DNA of 54,186 bases from Methylobacterium sp. E-005 (GTDB lineage Bacteria > Pseudomonadota > Alphaproteobacteria > Rhizobiales > Beijerinckiaceae). Location of the stretch: the NCBI RefSeq assembly GCF_022829725.1, contig NZ_JAKSYG010000239.1:1-54186 (forward strand), written 5' to 3'. The position numbers and the translations under genes were made by a program. Position 1 is the stretch's first letter; every line of letters starts with the position of its first letter. Below the pieces are notes generated by a model. The model did not search any database. It saw nothing but the letters and a program-made list of their open reading frames with translations, and was not told the origin of the DNA. Of this stretch, positions 50,801 to 54,186 are shown in pieces.

Positions 50801-51068
50801 CGCGCCACCCCCTCGGATTAGTGACTCGGATCAGTGTAGCGCGCAGCGTCTGAACTTCCCGTAGGTGCGGCAAGTCGGCATCGCCAGGCAGAGATAGAGG
50901 GTCTGGAATCATCGCGACTGCGTCGGCGAGGCCGCACCAAGGTGAGGTGTATCGGGCCCCGGTGCTGCGCTTCCGGTGCGCGGCCGGAGCCGATCACTGG
51001 ACCGTTGCAGGTGCAGAAGGTGAATGAAATCTGCTTCCGAAACGCCTTCGGGATCTGAGCGGCTTTGT

Positions 51069-51422
51069 TCAGTGATCGACACCATCGCGGCGAGTGGCCG
51101 CCCGATGAGCTTGGCGGCGGTGCAACCGAGGTGCGTGGCCCTGAGGGGCGAGCGAGGCGGGATACGGTTCGACAGCCCGCTGGGTCGGCCCGCTCAGGAG
51201 CGCACCAAACAGGCCTCCAGGTCTGTACCCTTGCGCGGCCACGATCCTATTTGCCTCTTCGACACTCATATCACAGGCGCTCGTCATGCCTTGAAGGGCG
51301 CCAAGAGCGCGCTCGTATTCGGGGAGATTGGTGCAGCCTGGTGAAGTCCAGGCCCTAGCCGGAACGGGACCCGCTAGCCCGGCAACAAGAGCAGCAAACG
51401 CCAGGCTTGTTTTGAACCCCAC
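51069..51422 (-). CDS. Exported protein of unknown function
   Basis: A 117-residue protein. GTG 51422 is preceded by GGAGAG at ideal distance and begins a signal peptide ('GFKTSLAFAALVAGLAGPV', cleavage after 'ARA'). The mature part has two Cys ('SPGCTNLPEYERAL' and 'MTSACDMSVEEANRIVAAQGYRPG') that could form a disulfide, and the 'SVEEANRIVAAQGYRPG' helix-turn resembles repeats seen in SmpA/PepSY-like small domains, but not enough to name it. The last 30 residues are Arg/His-rich and may reflect a frameshift. Confidence 0.5.
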   Translation of the reverse strand: MGFKTSLAFAALVAGLAGPVPARAWTSPGCTNLPEYERALGALQGMTSACDMSVEEANRIVAAQGYRPGGLFGALLSGPTQRAVEPYPASLAPQGHAPRLHRRQAHRAATRRDGVDH

Positions 51423-51837
51423 AGCCAACTCTCCACCGTTTCCTATGTCCAATAACGGTGGCCATAGATCTCACGATCCCAACCGCATCATGTGGCCAAA
51501 AGGACCAGCGCGACGGATCTCGCAACTTACCTCGACCAGCGCAGGGGGGGGGCGTTCGCGAGGAATGTCGGCAGCGCTGCGGGTGGCCTGGAACGACAAC
51601 GGCGCAGCAACCCGTGAGGTCACTGCGCCGCTGGATCGGGCCGCCTGAGGGGGCGATGACGGCCGCAAGGAAGTGGGTACGCTCAGCTTGGCCTTCGCGA
51701 AGTGCGCATCGGCACATCCACCCGCATGTGGCTCGGCGGTGACACGCATCGACGACCACCTGTGGACGGCGCCGAGTGCCCCTGATTGGTCAAGATTCAA
51801 GGGCGAACGTGGGTCGTTCACTCGATGCGGCCTTGCC
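51423..51837. other. Intergenic stretch without a credible gene
   Basis: 415 bases with only weak ORFs on both strands and a G8 run near 51544-51551. The minus-strand frame from about 51770 to 51471 is open for ~90 codons but Arg/Pro/Ser-rich with no known pattern. Confidence 0.3.
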
Positions 51838-51951
51838 ATGTTCGCCAGCCCTCACGCCTTCGTCCGCTACCATCGCGAGCGCTTCGCAGTGCTCCTCTCC
51901 TCGGCCCTGTTCCTAGCGGGCGCGCTGCCCTTATTCTGGGCCATCGCCTAG
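51838..51951 (+). CDS. Very short one-helix membrane peptide (doubtful)
   Basis: A 37-codon ORF encoding 'FVRYHRERFAVLLSSALF' and 'LAGALPLFWAIA', a basic start followed by one hydrophobic helix. This is the pattern of small membrane peptides, but there is no strong ribosome-binding site. It lies 102 bp upstream of the manganese catalase gene. It could equally be chance. Confidence 0.3.
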   Translation: MFASPHAFVRYHRERFAVLLSSALFLAGALPLFWAIA

Positions 51952-52053
51952 ACCTTCGAGCTCCCTAGCGGTGGCCCTCGTAAAGCGTTGCGGAACGATT
52001 GGGCCCCACGGACACATGCCCTACTGCGCACCCTGCGCCGTGGAGCCGCTCGC

Positions 52054-52968
52054 ATGTTCATGAAGATCGACCGTCTTTTGACGGAGCTGCCCGAGCCGAA
52101 GAAGCCCGAGCCGAATGCCGCTGCGGCCCTGCAGGAGTTGCTCGGCGGTAAGTACGGCGAAATGTCGACCCTCGGCAACTACATGTTTCAGAGTTTCAAT
52201 TTTCGCAACAAGGAGAAGCTGCGGCCGTTCTACAGTCTCGTGTCGAGCATCTTCGCCGAAGAAATTGGACACGTCGAACTAGTCTCGAATGGCATCGCCA
52301 TGCTGAACAATGGGCCTGGCAATCCCAAGAAGAATGTCGACATCTCGAAGGCGCCCTTCGAGGACATGCAGGATATCCGGCTCGCCGGGAGTTTCCTGTC
52401 GAATGGCGGCGGCGCCATGCCAATGAACGCGAATGCGGCGTCCTGGAATATGGACATGGTCACGACGACCGGGAACCTGATCATCGACCTCCTGCACAAC
52501 TTCCACCTGGAGTGCGGCGCGCGCATTCACAAGTTGCGCGTCTATGAGACGATGACGGAACCGACCGGGCGTGAGGTATGTGGCTATCTGCTCGTCCGCG
52601 GCTCCCTGCACGCCCACGCTTACGCCCTGGCCCTCAAGAAGCTGACCGGCGTCGAGATCGAGAAGATGCTGCCGACGCCGAACATCGACCTGTCGCGTGT
52701 GCCGGAGTGTCAGAAGTACCTCGATGAGGGCAAGCACCGCCGGCTCTACACGTTCAGCCCGGACGACTACGCCGAGGCTGCGGGCGTCTGGTCGAACGAC
52801 GAAGTGGCGCTGCCGGGCGACCCGCCGGGCAATCTGGAAGTCGTCGATGGGGCGCCGGAGGGCGGTAAGATCCCAGAGCTGGATGGTAATTACGGCGCCT
52901 TCGCACCGGATTATGCCCCGGAGGAGATCTTCGAGATCGCAAGCAAGCTCTACAAGAAGGGGCGCTAA
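52054..52968 (+). CDS. Manganese (non-heme) catalase
   Basis: A 304-residue di-manganese catalase that disproportionates hydrogen peroxide. The four-helix bundle ligands are visible: Glu in 'LLGGKYGEMSTLGNYMFQ', Glu and His in 'FAEEIGHVELVSN', Glu in 'FHLECGARIHKLRVYE' and His in 'RGSLHAHAYALAL'. The C-terminal tail ('GNYGAFAPDYAPEEIFEIASKLYKKG') is like that of the alphaproteobacterial group. ATG 52054 gives the family start 'MFMKIDRLLTELPEP'; an earlier in-frame start adds 22 unlike residues. It is followed by a clear hairpin terminator. It serves peroxide defence in the cytoplasm. Confidence 0.92.
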   Translation: MFMKIDRLLTELPEPKKPEPNAAAALQELLGGKYGEMSTLGNYMFQSFNFRNKEKLRPFYSLVSSIFAEEIGHVELVSNGIAMLNNGPGNPKKNVDISKAPFEDMQDIRLAGSFLSNGGGAMPMNANAASWNMDMVTTTGNLIIDLLHNFHLECGARIHKLRVYETMTEPTGREVCGYLLVRGSLHAHAYALALKKLTGVEIEKMLPTPNIDLSRVPECQKYLDEGKHRRLYTFSPDDYAEAAGVWSNDEVALPGDPPGNLEVVDGAPEGGKIPELDGNYGAFAPDYAPEEIFEIASKLYKKGR

Positions 52969-53000
52969 GCCGATCGAGCGCAGCGTCGAGGGTAGGGGGG

Positions 53001-53024
53001 CCCCGCGGGTATGGATCCGCGGGG
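53001..53024. terminator. Bidirectional hairpin terminator
   Basis: CCCCGCGG (53001-53008), loop gtatggat, CCGCGGGG (53017-53024): a perfect 8-bp G+C stem, 32 bp after the catalase stop and 11 bp after the stop of the convergent small gene at 53036. No long T-run follows, but position and stability fit a shared terminator. Confidence 0.65.
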
Positions 53025-53035
53025 CAGCTGTCAGA

Positions 53036-53338
53036 TCACTTGCCGCTCGGGGCCGCGCCGCTGCCGGTGGCACCGTTGCCCGTACCACTGCCTGCAGGCG
53101 CTCCAGGCGTGCTGACGGGTGGGCCGCCGCTAGTGCCGGGCCCCGTGCCCGTGCTCATCGTGCCGGTGCCCATTGAGCTGCTCCCGCCCTCCATGGTTTT
53201 CTCGGAGCTGCTCTTTACCGAGCCCGGGTTGTTCATGTTGCCTTGGGCACTGCCGCCGCCGGTTGCCGTCTGAGCTACGGCGGCGCTGGAGACCGCAGTT
53301 GCGAGCGCGGTCGCCAGGATCAGTATCTTCATCGACAT
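53036..53338 (-). CDS. Small exported Gly/Ser/Thr-rich protein
   Basis: A 100-residue protein with a signal peptide ('MSMKILILATALATAVSS', cleavage near 'AAVAQ') and a low-complexity mature part of Gly, Ser, Thr and Pro ('GTGTMSTGTGPGTSGGPP'). It contains 'NMNNPGSVKSSSEKTMEG', a polar block similar in style to other exported low-complexity proteins of this host. ATG 53338 is preceded by GGAACATCC. It converges on the manganese catalase gene. Function unknown; perhaps a stress-induced envelope protein. Confidence 0.62.
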   Translation of the reverse strand: MSMKILILATALATAVSSAAVAQTATGGGSAQGNMNNPGSVKSSSEKTMEGGSSSMGTGTMSTGTGPGTSGGPPVSTPGAPAGSGTGNGATGSGAAPSGK

Positions 53339-53425
53339 GGATGTTCCTCCAGACTGATCAGCTCGATCGGTCAGAGGTTGAACTTCATTGCGATCGCCAT
53401 CGTTCTGGCACCCGCGGGAGTCTGG

Positions 53426-53608
53426 TTACAAATCCCGCGCACGTCGCAGCTTGAGGGCCAGGATCAGGGCGCCAGGCCAGAACACGAGGCTGAGACAAGC
53501 GATCGGGCCGATAGGCCGGCCTTTCCACCAAACGATGATCACCGGCAGGAACAAGCCCGGGATCGCCGCGGCGAGGAGGGCCCAGAATTGAAGATCTGAT
53601 AGGTCCAT
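53426..53608 (-). CDS. Small two-helix membrane protein
   Basis: A 60-residue protein with two membrane helices: 'LQFWALLAAAIPGLFLPVIIVW' and 'GPIACLSLVFWPGALILAL', joined by 'WKGRPI' and ending in a basic 'KLRRARDL'. It resembles the superinfection-immunity/YqaE-like hairpin style of small membrane proteins but I cannot assign a family with confidence. It lies 87 bp upstream of the Gly/Ser-rich gene in the same direction. Confidence 0.55.
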   Translation of the reverse strand: MDLSDLQFWALLAAAIPGLFLPVIIVWWKGRPIGPIACLSLVFWPGALILALKLRRARDL

Positions 53609-53793
53609 GCGTGATGCGTCGCAGCCTTATGCTGCTACGTTCCCGTTCTTCTCGAAGGCATGAGGCGGCTCACTCCGGGTGTCTCGCATCGCGGTTTTGC
53701 GAGCAAGTCATCCGAATCGGTCGACCCACCGCGATCGATCTGTGCCGCACACGCTTGCGTCGTTGCGCATCCCGTTTTGTTCGGGCTCAGGAC

Positions 53794-54081
53794 GTGCCGA
53801 TCTATCGCCTCGAGTGCGTCCGACGCTTCAGGACCGGGCATGCCGGGGCCGTTGTCGATGACGTCGCGCTCAGCGCGAACAGGCCTGATGAAGCGATCGC
53901 GTTGGCTGCGCTGTATCGCTGCTCGACCCCGGGGATGACGCTGAGCGTCGCTGTATTCCGTGATGAGACAGGCGCACCGATCTGGCCCCATCGAACTCTC
54001 AGTCCCGAGGACCTCGACGAACAACAAAACACCCCAGAAGCGGGAGCTCCCAGGGTGCTGCCGATCGAGCGGCCAGTTTGA
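53794..54081 (+). CDS. Short conserved-type protein of unknown function
   Basis: The credible part of this ORF begins at GTG 53794 ('PIYRLECVRRFRTGHAGAVV') and gives 95 residues with alternating strands and helices ('DEAIALAALYRCSTPGMTLSVAVFRDETG') and a Pro/Glu-rich tail. Upstream in-frame sequence is Arg-rich and unlikely to be coding. Short single-domain proteins of this shape are common in Methylobacterium and unnamed. Its stop abuts the stop of the next gene on the other strand in TGATCA. Confidence 0.45.
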   Translation: MPIYRLECVRRFRTGHAGAVVDDVALSANRPDEAIALAALYRCSTPGMTLSVAVFRDETGAPIWPHRTLSPEDLDEQQNTPEAGAPRVLPIERPV

Positions 54082-54186
54082 TCAGGCTGGAGATGCGAAG
54101 GTCAGCCGGACGGCTGCTCTTCGGCGGCGGAGAGCGATGAGGAGGACCAACGACCCCGCGCTCGCCGCCGCATCTCCCGGCACGGA
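54082..54186 (-). CDS. C-terminal end of a membrane-anchored protein (cut by window edge)
   Basis: The minus-strand frame is open from the right edge to TGA at 54082-54084 (34 codons): 'AAASAGSLVLLIALRRRRAA' followed by 'VRLTFASPA'. A short hydrophobic segment followed by four Arg suggests a C-terminal membrane anchor. Too little is visible to name it; it might also be a chance ORF. Confidence 0.35.
   Translation of the reverse strand, partial: SVPGDAAASAGSLVLLIALRRRRAAVRLTFASPA

Noticed and set aside
1..54186. tRNA or rRNA genes, CRISPR arrays, complete insertion sequences
   Set aside because: None could be recognised by eye: no cloverleaf-like TPsiC/anticodon arrangement, no regularly spaced direct repeats and no intact transposase ORF.

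Overview
The window is G+C-rich chromosomal DNA of an alphaproteobacterium, most likely Methylobacterium or a close relative. This is an inference from codon and base composition, a BciA-type 8-vinyl reductase (bacteriochlorophyll synthesis), many short exported or one-helix proteins, and the mix of RND, MscS, MHYT-kinase and manganese-catalase genes. No rRNA, tRNA, CRISPR array or intact insertion sequence was seen.

Region 1 (1-11.2 kb) reads as a selenium locus. On the minus strand is a PhnDCE-type ABC importer (binding protein, ATPase, fused double permease) followed by a DoxX-like membrane protein. Diverging from it is a compact plus-strand operon: radical SAM/SPASM protein, HAD-type phosphatase, SelD-type selenophosphate synthetase and a nucleoside phosphorylase. 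It meets a minus-strand EgtB-like sulfoxide-synthase homologue best read as SenA, and next to that is a plus-strand glycosyltransferase best read as SenB. SelD + SenA + SenB is the known selenoneine set (SenC, SenA, SenB). The radical SAM, HAD, phosphorylase and importer genes around it are not part of the described pathway and are the most interesting feature here. At the left edge a second SPASM protein (partial) is translationally coupled to a family 2 glycosyltransferase.

Region 2 (11.4-23.2 kb) holds a nitroreductase, a DHH phosphoesterase followed by a decayed UV-endonuclease-like gene, a heme catalase-family protein, a CheY-like receiver, a glutamine amidotransferase, a Dps-like fragment, a four-gene overlapping operon (glycosyltransferase, stand-alone LigD 3'-phosphoesterase domain, acyl-CoA dehydrogenase, NodS-like methyltransferase) and two major-facilitator transporters.

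Region 3 (23.2-35 kb) is mosaic. It has two A+T-richer membrane ORFs of likely foreign origin, an epoxide hydrolase/NmrA pair facing a frameshifted LysR gene, bciA, and a catabolic-looking group (M20 peptidase, RraA-like protein, MFS carrier, 2-hydroxyacid dehydrogenase). A degenerate repeat with a 34-35 nt hairpin sits at several of the module borders, and integrase debris closes the region.

Region 4 (35-54.2 kb) is mainly envelope and stress functions: small exported proteins, a DUF2254 membrane protein, a divergent RND efflux pair, a DUF808 protein, an MHYT-PAS hybrid histidine kinase, an MscS channel, remnants of an OprB porin and of an integrase, a PilZ protein, several very short genes and a manganese catalase with a clear hairpin terminator.
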